Assembly: GCA_020465985.1 (NCBI GenBank)
Contig: JAANYP010003842.1
Coordinates: forward strand, 1 to 64,000
DNA from: Centrapalus pauciflorus
Lineage: Eukaryota > Streptophyta > Magnoliopsida > Asterales > Asteraceae
Length of the DNA stretch: 64,000 nt
Direction: 5' to 3'
Shown here: positions 33,789 through 45,479 of the stretch, piece by piece
Layout of the letters: each line of letters opens with the position of its first letter
How positions within the stretch are numbered: the first letter of the stretch is position 1
The notes under the pieces: generated by a model
Seen by the model: the letters and a program-made list of their open reading frames with translations, nothing else
Databases searched by the model: none
Told to the model about the DNA's origin: nothing
Translations under genes and position numbers: made by a program

Positions 33789-34268
33789 AGAGCATGTTAA
33801 TGTCTCCCTTCTCCCTCAGAAGGTAAAGCAGTTGAGACTTTGGCCCCATAAACCCTATTCTGAGGATGAATTCAACTTCCATCATCTCGTAAACGACATC
33901 AGACTAAGATTCGCGTTTAAAAGTTTTGCAACTGTAATGAATGCAGACATAAAAGATTAATAAAACGTACTCTTAAATACGCAAATACCTTATTATCAAC
34001 TGTAATTTCTTAATAAGACGTACTCTTAAATAGGAAAATACGTCATGTTCATTCAGAAAATCTAAAATCTAAGCCTAAATTAATGGGCTACAGTTCATTA
34101 ACCTTAATGTATCTCTTAAATAGACAAATACATCATAATCTTAGTTGAATCGATAATATATGATAGGGTTATGAAACTTACATTCTCTTGCTTTTAAAAA
34201 GTTCAAAGACACTTGATGCCCCCAAAAACCCCCAATATTCTAGCTATTACTTCGTTTGGAAGCTCCAT
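33789..34268 (-). pseudogene. F-box-like gene, 5' part (exon 1, intron, start of exon 2)
   Basis: Exon 1 starts with ATG at 34268-34266 on the minus strand and reads MELPNEVIARILGV. A one-base slip in a G run then gives ASSVFELFKSKR, an F-box pattern. The intron has GTAAGT at 34181 and TTCATTACAG ending at 33932. Joining gives R-I-CKTFKRES, which continues the F-box (LFK.K..CKTFK). A TAG follows, then SDVVYEMMEVEFILRIGF. Gypsy-1 cuts exon 2 at 33784-33788. F-box proteins are substrate receptors of SCF ubiquitin ligases. The G-run slip, the TAG and the insertion make this a pseudogene. The family call (At2g35280-like) rests on pattern memory. Confidence 0.6.
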
Positions 34269-34489
34269 AGTTGTTAATCAGATTTGCGTAGATGGTTGGC
34301 GAGAGTTTGAAATGATGATTTGCAGGTATAGGTTATGCTCTGTTCGAACGTTGGGGAAGACGAATGGCAGGAATAGGAAAAGGGTGATGGTTGAATGCAC
34401 GTGGTCATTACATGCCGCCATTTTCATATTTCTAATGAAATGATGTAAATGCCCCTAAAAATTAAAGACATGCCATTGTATTAGTAAGG
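34269..34489 (-). other. Region upstream of the F-box remnant
   Basis: About 220 bases between the F-box ATG and Gypsy-2; Gypsy-2 separates it from the minisatellite at 43330. I see no confident core promoter. The plus-strand open frame through it is a shadow of the exon and upstream sequence. Confidence 0.4.
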
Positions 34490-36819
34490 TGTAACATCCG
34501 ACACTAAACCAGGTTAGCAACAATGACCTAATCTGTATTTAATAGCCAATTATAACCTAATCAGTGGTCATTAGAAATTAATAAAGTGATTAACAAGGTT
34601 TATTAGAAAATTCAACTCAATTAGAATCAAATTCATCGGTGCGATGAATCGGGAAATCAATTAATCCGATTAATTTACGATATGAGGGATTAATTCAACT
34701 AAGTACATAATTAAATTATGATTAGTGACACTAATCAAACACTAATACAATTACTTAACATTAATTATGCAAGACTAAAACAATTCATTAAAACAATGCA
34801 TCTAAAAGTATTTATAAAATTACAAGAAAAGGAATATACAAGAATACATTTCTAATTACTTTTATACAAAAAAAAAATGAAAATACATGTATAATACATT
34901 AGAGGGCCAGCCATAGGCATGTGATTTATTAGAGTTTGACTTTAATTTTTTAATATTACTTTAAACACAATCATTTTGTTAAAAGGTGCACACAACTTCC
35001 TACTTTCCATGCCTTTCATCATTTGAAAGACCAAACACTTTGCCTATAAATAAGGCCTCATTTCTCACTTCTTTTCCACACTTCAAACATCAAAAATCTC
35101 TCCTTTTCTCCTCTAAAAACCGGATCTATACACACACACATCAAAAAATCTTTTCATTCAAGTGTTCTTCAAGTGTTCTTCAAGAAATTCAAGTGTTTTT
35201 GGTGCATATCTTGCAAGGATTTCAATTTCTACTCAAAATCATATTCTAAATACTTCAAAGTAAGTAAATACTAACTTATTTCATCTTATATTTATGTTTA
35301 TATAAGTCTTGCATAATATATATAATCACCAACAACAACAAGTTTCATAAAAACTCAAGTTTATAAATTTCTACTTTTGTTTTTAAGTTGTTTCTTTAAA
35401 TGTGTTTATGAACATATGAACACATCATAAAAGTGTTAACATTATGAAAACAAGTGATATATATGTGTTTTATAACTTTTATAACTTTTATACAAGTGGT
35501 CTTTGAATAAACAACAAGAATCATAAGTTATTTCAAGTTTATAAACTGCGGATTTTCGGCAGAAAATTTATATCGACTTTGAAAAATCGTAACTAATTAT
35601 AACTTAACGAAATAAGTTGATTCTTGTCTCAAAAGTTAGATCTATGTCTTAACTATAGATCTGGAAGTTTTTATAATTTATTTTGGAGTTTAAGACCTCC
35701 AGAAATTATTTGGGAAACCGAAAGTTTGACAGCTCAAAAATGGCCAACATAGGGTTTTCAACAAGCTTTTTCCCCAAACTAAACATCTCGAAAAATGGCC
35801 GTTCTTGACTTTAAAAATTCTTTGTATATAGTAGTTTAATGTCCAAGAAAACCAAAGCCTAAAACGTTTCGGAGCTTGGTCAAAAACAGCCTCAAAGTAG
35901 GCCGAAAAACCTTCGAAAAAGCTGGAAAATTATATATATAAACTTGACTTTTTAAGTGGGTTTTATTTAAAAATTTGTAATGTTGGGTGATTTAAAACAT
36001 AACAACATTTATACATACATATTATCATATATGGGAGTTATTAAATCCCTTATATCATTTAGGACTCGGTTAAACGCGTTGGGTGTCATCACTCATCAAC
36101 AACGTAAATCGTCGTTTTTACGATCATTTTGTCATCAACATGCGGTGAGTCTTCATAGCCCCTATTTTAACTATCTATTGGGGTGGAAACACATGCACTG
36201 TTTTCATATGGACATCAAAACCTTTTATTTCTTATATGTATGTTTGGATCCATCAACCCTCAAATCATGAACCGTAAATTGCATTTATTTGTAAGCGCGA
36301 ATATATTGTGGATAGATCTATCGGGAGTCATGTCCCCCATTCGGGTTAGTTCGGCTCGGCTAACAGCGGGTGCATATATATTCTACACACGGTATTACGT
36401 ATGGGAATACTGCATAGGGCAAACTCATTTAATTAAGATTCGGTTGCATGATGGTTTGTGTAATACATACACAGAATTTATGATTTATAAATTCAACTCA
36501 TCTGATAATGTCCATACAACGGGTCTTTTCGCGTAAACCTATGAGCTCACCAACAATTTGTTGACGTAATTTAGCATGTATTTTCAGGTGTTTGAGACAT
36601 GCACATTTATCGGAAGTATTCCAAGGAATCCGTTCATTTTGGAGTCGCATCGTTTTCAAAAGTATTACGCTGTTTTTTGGTTATGTAAAACAATAATTAT
36701 ATTTGAAGTTAAATCAATGTATTTTGGAAAAACGTCCATATAGTGGTCGTTCGTTATGATTATGGGTACGCTTCCGCGACGTCACGCTCCATTACCAACC
36801 GGGGTAACGGGGTGTGACA
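34490..36819 (+). repeat. Gypsy-2 5' LTR (2330 bp)
   Basis: Bounded by TGTAAC and GTGTGACA. A TATAAATAAGG box lies near 35045, followed by CACACTTCAAACATC, a likely transcription start region. Small open frames are LTR sequence. Confidence 0.93.
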
Positions 36820-36822
36820 GAT

Positions 36823-36835
36823 TGGTATCAGAGCC
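36823..36835 (+). promoter_or_regulatory. Gypsy-2 primer-binding site (tRNA-iMet)
   Basis: TGGTATCAGAGCC lies three bases after the 5' LTR. Confidence 0.93.
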
Positions 36836-36918
36836 ATAGTTATAGTGAACTAGGTTGCATTAGTACCTAAACTATAACTGTTACAAAACTAAGTTTTCTT
36901 CAAGAACTGTGAACACAT

Positions 36919-37700
36919 ATATGGACCCTGATGACAATAACATGTCGAACAATATGGTTATTATCCCCTTTGACTCAGAGGATGAATTCTCACCCATGGA
37001 ACATAGAAGCCAATGTGACACTGAGGTATACTTTGGATCGGGAAACCACCCAGACTAATCAATGACGATGTAATGGACTCGTCAAAGCACAAGGAGGGCA
37101 ATTGTGGCCCTGCAACACAAATTGCTCCACCATCACCATCACATATACCACCCTACACCCTATTCAGAAGCCATCCCAATGGACCATTAAGGAAGTTCAC
37201 CCCTAGGAAAAGGGTGTGACTAGCACAACGGGAGTTTATCCCGGTACCTACTCATCAGCCAAGCCCGCAACTGTAACGATAGGCGAACGTAAGACAGTGG
37301 GGATGGATGCCTCACACTCTCCAAGAGTGGAGAAACGAGGAAGGGATCCAAAACCAGTTTGAAGTCGGAACACCATCTTCCTCTCAAGTGCCGACACTTA
37401 CCCAGTAACCTATGTAACAAACGATGCCCCTGTTAGTGGCAAGGGCCGCCAGAAACGACCTCCAATTTTAACAAAATCCACCAAGAGGTCAGTGAGATCT
37501 TTGCAAGGATTAAGCAGGAGGCAATACAAACCCTCAATATACCATGGGACAACCAGAACACCCAAGCGATTCAACAAGACGGAATAGACAAATTGTGACA
37601 GCACCTAGCAGAGCGCAAAGCCCGTAATGTAGAACTAACCCAACGACTTAACGCTCTGGAGTACGAGGAAACCCCAGAGGCATCTCATACTTAGTACCCT
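36919..37700 (+). pseudogene. Gypsy-2 gag remnant
   Basis: A frame from ATG 36919 starts MDPDDNNMSNNMVIIPFDSE and breaks at a stop near 37060. Scattered charged coding-like pieces follow to about 37690. I cannot recognise a capsid core or zinc knuckle, so most of gag is deleted or decayed. Confidence 0.5.
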
Positions 37701-37919
37701 TCTACCATTTTATAGTATTTATCTAGGCTATACTATTTGATATATCTTAGGGTAAATAAGGCTTAAGAATTTATCAGAAAATTCTGACCATATCATATAC
37801 AAAGATTAAGTATCAAGAACTTTTATGAGGAATTAAGTTTTAACTACAACTCTGCGTAGGAGAAGATAAAGCTGTGACTATTTGCCTAAGAAATTTCAAA
37901 CTCGTAGACTTATCCTCTT

Positions 37920-40700
37920 ACCCCATTAGATACCACTTATGCATTTCTACTATTTGATACTGGTGCTGATAGGAGCTTTATATCCACTAAGTTCACTAAG
38001 CAGATAAATTCCATTAAGTGCTACTTATGCTATTGAGGTTGATGACAGTGAGACACTTAAGACAAATAATATAAGTTGAGGATGCTCATTAGAATTAGTA
38101 GGCCGACTCTTTGAAACAGACTTGATACCCATCAAACTGGGAAGTGTCTACATGGTCATAGACATGGATTGGCTATCGAAAATCATGTGGACATAGTATG
38201 CAACAAGAACACAGTTCATATACCTTTAGCCAATAAGAAGGTCCTTACTGTCCAACGCAAAGCAAGAAATACCAAAGTAAGCATCATCTCTAGCATTAGG
38301 ACCATGAAGTGTTGATAGAGAGGGAGCCAAAGGAAAAACGGCTCGAAAATATTCTTATTATTTATGGTTACCCCAAAGTTTTTCTAGAACACTTACCTGA
38401 ACACCCAACATCGAGACAAGTCAAATTCAAAAATCAGCCTAGTATGAGGTGCGGTACCAGTGGCTCGAGCACCATGCCGATTAGCCCCATCAATAGTGTA
38501 ACAATCGTCCAACCAACTGTAGGAGTTCTTAGATAAAGGGTTTATCAAACTGAGTTCCTCGCTTTGGAGAAGCTCCAGTTTTGTTCATAAAGAAGAAGGA
38601 TAGAACCATCAGAATGTGCATCAATTACCAAGAGCTAAATAAACTAAAGGAACCGATACCCGCTCAGAAGGATCAATGACTTGTTTGACCAAAGAATTAA
38701 GCTTCTATTCGAAGATCGACCTAAGGTCTGGTTATCATCAGGTTAGAGTTCGCAAGAAAGATATTCCAAAGACAGCCTTCAAATTCCATTTCGGTAATCA
38801 TAAATTCCTATTAATACCGTTTGGATTAACTAGTGCCGCGACGGTATTCATGGACTTCGTAAATCGGGTGTGCAAACCTTATTCGTGATTGTATTCATCT
38901 TAATCTACTCGCGAAGCAAGGAGGAGCACAAACAAACATTTAAGACTGATTCTAGAGTTGATAAAGAAAGGACAACCACATGCCAAGCTTTCTAAGTTTG
39001 ACTTTTGGGCTAAGATAGGTAAGATTTCTCCGTCACGTGATCAATAGTAAAGGGATCCAAGTCGACCCCACAAAGATCGAGGCTATCAGGAATTGGTCAA
39101 CTCTTAGAACCCCCATAGAGACACGACAGTCCTTAAGACTTGCCACTTATTATAGGCAATTATAAAAAATTTCTCAAGGATCACCGGAGCTCTAACAGAG
39201 CTGACCCGAAAGGACATTAATTATGATTGGGGCGAGGATCAGGAGACATCATATCAGTTATTAAAGCACAAACTGCGCAGTGCGCTTATTTTATCCAAGA
39301 GAAGCAAGAAATTTGTAGATTACTGTGACGCTTCACACAATGGGTTGATATAGAAAGATAGGGTCATAGATTATGCTTAATGAAAACTTAAGGTTCACTA
39401 GGTGACTTACACAACACATGATCTGGATCTTGAAGCAGTAGTCTTTATCCTTGGAGACATTAGTTGTACGGTATGAAGTGTATTGTATTCACAGACCATA
39501 AGAGCCTCCAACACATATTGAACCAGAAAGAGTCGAATACGAAGTAGTACCGTTAGATGGAACTAATAAGTAATTGCAACTGTGAAAATTTGTTATCACC
39601 TGAGGAAAACTAATGAGCCAAGCCGTTAAGAGTACAAGTGGATTAATAGTTTAGGATAAGGGCTAATAAAAATCGATATTTCATGAATAGAATCTGATTA
39701 CTCTGTTTGGTGGAATAAGAAAGCTGGCTATGAATGAAGGACACAAATTAAGATATGTCGTTCACCCCGGATCCGATAAAATGTATCATGACCTTAAGAA
39801 GCTGTACGGGTGGCCTAACATGAAGGGTGACATTGCCACATATGTCAACAAATTCCTAACATGCTCCAAAGTTAAGACAAACATAAGAAACCATTTGAGT
39901 ATTAGTCGACCGCCTAACAAAATTCGCACATTCCTACCAATCAAGGAGAACAACAGAATGAATAAGCTAGTCCAAACGTACCTCAAGGAAGTCATCTCCG
40001 GACACGGAGTGCCTATTTAAATCATTTCGAATACGAATAGCAGATTTACATCTAGACTTTTGGCAATTATTACTACAAGCTTCGGATACAAACTTGGACA
40101 TGAGTACCACATATCACCCTCAGACCAATGGTCAGAATAATAGAACGATCAAAACCCTAGAACACACATTAAGAGCCTGTGTAATGGATACTCAATTGCC
40201 TTAGTGGAATTATTAACTACAATAGCTATCAGTCGAGTATTAAAGCTGCTCCGTTTGAGGCCCTCTACGGGCGAAAGTGTCGTTCGCCGATTTGTCGGGT
40301 AGAATTAGGAAATAGCCAAATCACTGGCCCTAAGACCATTCACGAAACTACCAAAAGGATAGTATAGATACGGAACTGACTAACAGTTGTCTGCGATGGT
40401 AAGAAAGTTATGCAGATGAAAATAGAAAATCCCTTGAGTTCTAGTTAGGAGAACAAGTACTGATGAAAGTCTTTCCATGGAAGGGCGTGTTACGATTTGG
40501 GAAACAAGGATAATTAAACCCTCGATACATTGGCAATACAATGTCTTAAAGGGGATTGGACTCGTAGCTTATCATTTAGAGTTACCAACAGAGCTTAGCA
40601 GCATGCACAATACCTTTCATGTATCGAATAAGAAGAAGTGATTGTTAAAGGAGACACTTGTTACCCCTTGGGAGAGATCCAACTAACTGATAAACTTCGC
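37920..40700 (+). pseudogene. Gypsy-2 pol remnant, RT catalytic Asp pair deleted
   Basis: Protease shows LLFDTGADRSFIST (about 37950-37990). RT shows FYSKIDLRSGYHQVRVRKKD and PFGLTSAATVFMDFVNRV (38700-38875). A frameshift then gives FVIVFI followed directly by LIYSRSKEEH at about 38885-38930, so the Asp-Asp-Ile codons of FIDDILIYS are absent. Integrase pieces include VHPGSDKMYHDLKKLYGWP and FLTCSKVK (39755-39875), SGHGVPI, and NTFHVSN (near 40612) at the end. Stops occur in every frame throughout. Confidence 0.8.
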
Positions 40701-40908
40701 TTCATCAAATAGACGGTTGAAATCATGGACGTAAGGTCAAAGGATTGAAGCAAAGTTGTATACCCATCCTGAAGGTCAGATGGAATTCTAGACATGAACC
40801 AGAATTCACTAGGGCATGCAAAGGCCAGTTAAAGCAAAGATACTCTCATCTACTTTTAAGTAACAATACCCCTGAGGAAACAAGATAAAATTCGGGACGA
40901 AATTCCCT

Positions 40909-40922
40909 TAACAGAGGGAGAC
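40909..40922 (+). promoter_or_regulatory. Gypsy-2 polypurine tract
   Basis: AACAGAGGGAGAC-like purine tract directly before the 3' LTR. Confidence 0.75.
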
Positions 40923-43315
40923 TGTAACATCCGGCACTAAACCAGGTTAGCAACAATGACCTAATCTTTATTTAATAGCCAATTATAACCTAATCAGTGG
41001 TCATTAGAAATTAATCAAGTGATTAACAAGGTTTATTAAAAAATTCAACTCAATTAGAATCAAATTCATCGGTGCGATGAATCGTGAAATCAATTAATCC
41101 GATCAATTTACGATATGAGGGATTAATTTAACTAAGTACATAATTCAATTATGATTAGTGACACTAATCAAACACTAATACAATTACTTAACATTAATTA
41201 TGCAAGACTAAAACAATTCATTAAAACAATGCATCTAAAAGTATTTATGAAATTACAAGAAAAGGGAAATACAAGAATACATTTCTAAATACTTTTATAC
41301 AAAAAAAAATGAAAATACATGTATAATACATTAGAGGGCCAGCCATAGGCATGTGTTTTATTAGAGTTTGACTTCAATTTTTTTAATATTACTTTAAACA
41401 CAATCATTTTGTTAAAAAGTGCACACAACCTCCTATTTTCCATGCCTTTCATCATTTGAAAGACCAAACACTTTGCCTATAAATAAGGCCTCATTTCTCA
41501 CTTCTTTTCCACACTTCAAACATCAAAAATCTCTCCTTTTCTCCTCTAAAAACCGGATCTATACACACACACATCAAAAATCTTTTCATTCAAGTGTTCT
41601 TCAAGTGTTCTTCAAGAAATTCAAGAGCTTTTTGGTGCATATCTTGCAAGGATTTCAACTTATACTCAAAATCATATTCTAAATACTTCAAAGTAAGTAA
41701 ATACTAACTTATTTCATCTTATATTTATGTTTATATAAGTCTTTCATAATATATATAATCACCAACAACAACAAGTTTCATAAAAACTCAAGTTTATAAA
41801 TTTCTAGTTTTGTTTTTAAGTTGTTTCTTTAAATGTGTTTATGAACATATGAACACATCATAAAAGTGTTAACATTATGAAAACAAGTGATATATATGTG
41901 TTTTATAACTTTTATACAAGTAGTCTTTGAATAAACAACAAGAATCATAAGTTATTTCAAGTTTATAAACTGCGGATTTTCAGCAGAAAATTTATATCGA
42001 CTTTGAAAAGTCATAACTAATTATAACTTAAAGAAATGAGTTGATTCTTGTCTCAAAAGTTAGATCTATGTCTTAACTATAGATCTGGAAGTTTTCATAA
42101 TTTATTTTGGAGTTTAAGACCTCCAGAAATTATTTGGGAAACCGAAAGTTTGACAGCTCAAAAATGGCCAACATAGGGTTTTCAACAAGTTTTTTCCCCA
42201 AACTAAACATCTCGAAAAATGGCCGTTCTTGACTTTTAAATTTCTTTGCATATAGTAGTTTAATGTTCAAGAAAACCAAAGCCTAAAACGTTTCGGAGCT
42301 TGGTCAAAAACAGCCTCAAAGTAGGCCGAAAAACCTTCGAAAAAGCTGGAAAATTATATATATAAACTTGACGTTTTAAGTGGGTTTTATTTATAAACTT
42401 GTAATGTTGGGTGATTTAAAACATAACAACACTTATACATACATATTATCATATATGGGAGTTATTAAATTCCTTATATCATTTAGGACTCGATTAAACG
42501 CGTCCGGTGTCATCACTCATCAACAACGTAAATCGTCATTTTTACGATCATTTTGTCATCAACATGCGGTGAGTCTTCATAGCCCCTATTTTAACTATCT
42601 ATTGGGGTGGAAATACATGCACTGTTTTCATATGGACATCAAAACTGTTTATTTCTTATATGTATTACATGTTTGGATCCATCAGCCCTCAAATCATAAA
42701 CCGTTAATTGCATTTATTTATAAGCGCAAATATATTGTGGATAGATCTATCGGGAGTCATGTCCCCCATTCAGGTTAGTTCGGCTCGGCTAACAGCAGGT
42801 GCATATATATTCAACACACGATATTACGTATGGGAATACTGCACAGGGCAAACTCATTTAATTAAGCTTCGGTTGCATGATGGTTTATGTAATACATACA
42901 TAGAATTTATGTTTTATAAATTCAACTCATCTGATAATGTCCATACAATGGGTCTTTTCGCGTAAACCTATGAGCTCACCAACAATTTGTTGACGTAATT
43001 TAGCATGTATTTTCAGGTGTTTGAGACATGCACATTTATCGGAAGTATTCCAAGGCTTCCGTTCATTTTGGAGTCGCATCGTTTTCACACTCGGAGATTT
43101 ACTTGCATCTTTTCGGATAAACTAAATTTTGTATTTAAATTTTCGTAATTTAAGAACTACTTACGCTGTATTTTGGTTATGTAAAACAATAATTATATTT
43201 GAAGTTAAATCAATGTATTTTGGAAAAACGTCCATATAGTGGTCGTTCGTTATGATTATGGGTACGCTTCCGCGACGTCACGCTCCATTACCAACCGGGG
43301 TAACGGGGTGTGACA
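40923..43315 (+). repeat. Gypsy-2 3' LTR (2393 bp)
   Basis: Matches the 5' LTR along its length and is about 60 bases longer, mainly because of sequence near 43090-43160 that the 5' copy lacks. Ends GGTGTGACA. Confidence 0.93.
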
Positions 43316-43329
43316 TAAAGGTATTTTTG

Positions 43330-44289
43330 TCAATTTCGCAAGCTGTTAGTGCATTTTCTCAAGTTGTTATGTTTACAAAATTACTTGATTAATTTCAACC
43401 TAAGTTTTATTTTATTATTCATGTAATTGCATGCATTAATGGAAATGAATTAATTATCTGTATATAACCTAGGTTTATGAAATTACTTGATTAATTTCAA
43501 CCTAAGTTTTATTTTATTATTCATGTAATTTCATGGATTAATGGAAATGAATTGATTATCTGTATATAACCTTGGTTTACGAAATTACTTGACTAATTTC
43601 AACCTAAGTTTTATTTTATTATTCATGTAATTTCATGGATTAATTGAAATGAATTGATTATCTGTATATATAACGTAGGTTTAAAAAATTACTTGTTTAA
43701 TTTTAACCAAAGTTTTATTATTCATGGAATGGAATGCAATTGAATTAAATTGACTGTCTGTTAATTTATAACCTACGTTAATGAAATTACCTGATTAGTT
43801 TTAACCTAAGTTTCATTATTCATGGAATGGAATGCAATTGAATTGAATTCAATATCTGTATATAACCTAGGTTCATGAAATTACCTGATTAATTTTAACC
43901 TGCGTTTTATTATTCATGGAATGGAATGCAATTGAATTGAATTGACTTTTAACCTAAGTTTTATTATTCATGGAATGAAATGCAATTGAATTAATTTGAA
44001 TATATGTATATAACCTAGGTTCATGAAATTACCTGATTAATTTTAACCTAAGTTTTATTATTTAATTGAGTTAAATTGAAAAATTATGTTTTTGCAAGTT
44101 TCGAGCTGTTAGTTCAATTTCTCAAGCTGTTAGTGCATTTTCTCAAGCTGTTAAGTGTTTTATAAACCTACGTTCATGAAATTACTTGATTAATTTTAAC
44201 CTAAGTTTTATTATTAATGGAATGGAATGCAATTGAATTGAATTGATTATTTGTCTATAACCTACGTTCATGAAATTACCTGATTAATT
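43330..44289 (+). repeat. Minisatellite of 94-104 bp with CTGTTAGT insert
   Basis: AACCTAAGTTTTATT recurs near 43397, 43499, 43601, 43705, 43803, 43897, 43951 and 44045, mostly 94-104 bases apart with one short unit. Units also contain TTATTCATGGAATGGAATG and ATGAAATTAC(C/T)TGATTAA. The array is bordered and interrupted by CTCAAGCTGTTAGTGCATTTT-type units (43335-43370 and 44095-44155). Copia-2 begins inside the last unit at 44290. No coding potential. Confidence 0.92.
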
Positions 44290-44801
44290 TGTTGGTACAC
44301 CCTGTGTGACGATAGCAGTCTAGATATCTTCAAATGTAGTAGACAAGGCTTTATTAATACAAGTCACGTATGTTTAATCATGATTGTGTATAAGGTTTAC
44401 ATTTGCATGATAAGTTCAAAGATAAGTTCTGGAATAAGTTCAAAGGCTAGGGTTCGAACTTATCCATACCCAGACGAACTTAGTGAAGCTAAGTTCGTAG
44501 GGTATTGGACAGGGGCTTCGGCCTAAACGAACTTAATCTCTATAATTATGTGTAAATTCGTTTTATTTAGTGACTTTTGGGCGAAATTAGTTTTCAGAAC
44601 TTGTATACGTGCACGTGCGAGATAGAGTCGATTTTAGAGAGTCTTCCAGATACACCGTGTCGTGTCGTTCGTTGTATCGGCTATCATTGTGTTAGTCTCC
44701 GGTTTCCGTGCGTGATCGATCCGTTAAGCCACTAACGAGGATTCCGCAGTCGTTGGACGGCGTCGCGTCAAGATTAGATCCGTGACAGTGGTGACCTTAC
44801 A
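44290..44801 (+). repeat. Copia-2 5' LTR (512 bp)
   Basis: Starts TGTTGGTACACCCTG and ends GACCTTACA directly before the PBS. The 3' boundary is set by the PBS; the 5' boundary by TG and the interruption of a minisatellite unit. There is no second LTR to confirm it. Confidence 0.8.
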
Positions 44802-44803
44802 AG

Positions 44804-44816
44804 TGGTATCAGAGCC
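44804..44816 (+). promoter_or_regulatory. Copia-2 primer-binding site (tRNA-iMet)
   Basis: TGGTATCAGAGCC, two bases after the LTR. Confidence 0.95.
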
Positions 44817-45479
44817 ATTCGAGTGTTCTTCGTGTTCTTCGCGTTTTGACGAACATTCTTGGTTTCTTGACGTTTTTATCGGATAAATCACCGTTTTCAA
44901 AGTTTGTTTAGAAATATTCAAGCAAGGTTACGGAGAAGATTTCATATTAGTTCACCTTTTCAGTCGAAATCAGTGTTTTTAATATTAAAAACATTGGTTT
45001 AATCTGAAATCTTGAAGAAATTGAATTGTTGGCCGTATCTTGAACTTGTGGCGGTCGAACTTAAGGGGTGTATTAGGGTTCTTCGAACTTGTCAGAATAT
45101 GCTCCTCACGAAGTTGTTTTAGGGTTTCTTCGAACTTAATCAGGTTTCAAACTTGTCAGAGCATTCGAAGTTGTCAGAGGTTCGAACTTGCTAAGATTCG
45201 AACTTAAGTTGGGATTTGAATTTGTGCCGATTCGAACTTGTCAGAAGTTCATAGGGTTTCTCGAACTTGATTTGGTTCGAATTTGTCAGAGCTTCTAGGG
45301 TTTCTCGAACTTGCACTCTTTCGAACTTGTTGTGTTCGAACTTAAATCATTTCGAATTTAGTTTACCATAACGAATTTAAATATAAAAATATTCGAACTT
45401 GAATAAGTTCGAAAGATTTGGTTAAATTCGTTTTAAAAATTAAATAATTTAAGTTCGAAAACAAAAAGTTTTTTAAACA
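44817..45479 (+). other. Copia-2 leader with TTCGAA repeat cluster
   Basis: A non-coding leader of 663 bases. Between about 45010 and 45460 TTCGAA occurs about a dozen times, usually as (G/C/T)TTCGAACTTG or TTCGAACTTGTCAGAG, with several TCTCGAACTTG variants. It ends just before the gag ATG at 45480. Confidence 0.8.

Larger units (their letters stand above)
34490..43315 (+). mobile_element. Gypsy-2: Ty3/Gypsy element with decayed interior
   Basis: LTRs TGTAACATCCG...GGGTGTGACA (34490-36819 and 40923-43315), PBS, a PPT and imperfect target duplications TAAGG (34485-34489) and TAAAG (43316-43320). The interior is only 4.1 kb. It holds recognisable but badly broken gag, protease, RT and integrase pieces in PR-RT-INT order, so it is a Gypsy element. 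The first 235 LTR bases differ at about 8-9 sites, yet the interior has dozens of stops and frameshifts. The RT active-site codons are missing. Confidence 0.92.

Noticed and set aside
25262..33960. Plus-strand frame starting MANKVYQSIVKEHV that would read across the empty Gypsy-1 site
   Set aside because: Open for about 67 codons only and without family similarity; the minus-strand F-box model accounts for the same DNA.
34213..34443. Plus-strand open frame across the F-box exon 1
   Set aside because: The minus strand has an F-box pattern with canonical splice sites, which explains the sequence better.
34986..35249. 87-codon open frames in both Gypsy-2 LTRs
   Set aside because: They are LTR sequence around the TATA box and likely transcript start; the two copies differ by frameshift, so there is no coding constraint.
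45010..45460. TTCGAA words as heat-shock elements, as in heat-activated Copia LTRs
   Set aside because: Heat-shock elements need GAA and TTC units with two-base spacing; here TTC and GAA are directly joined.
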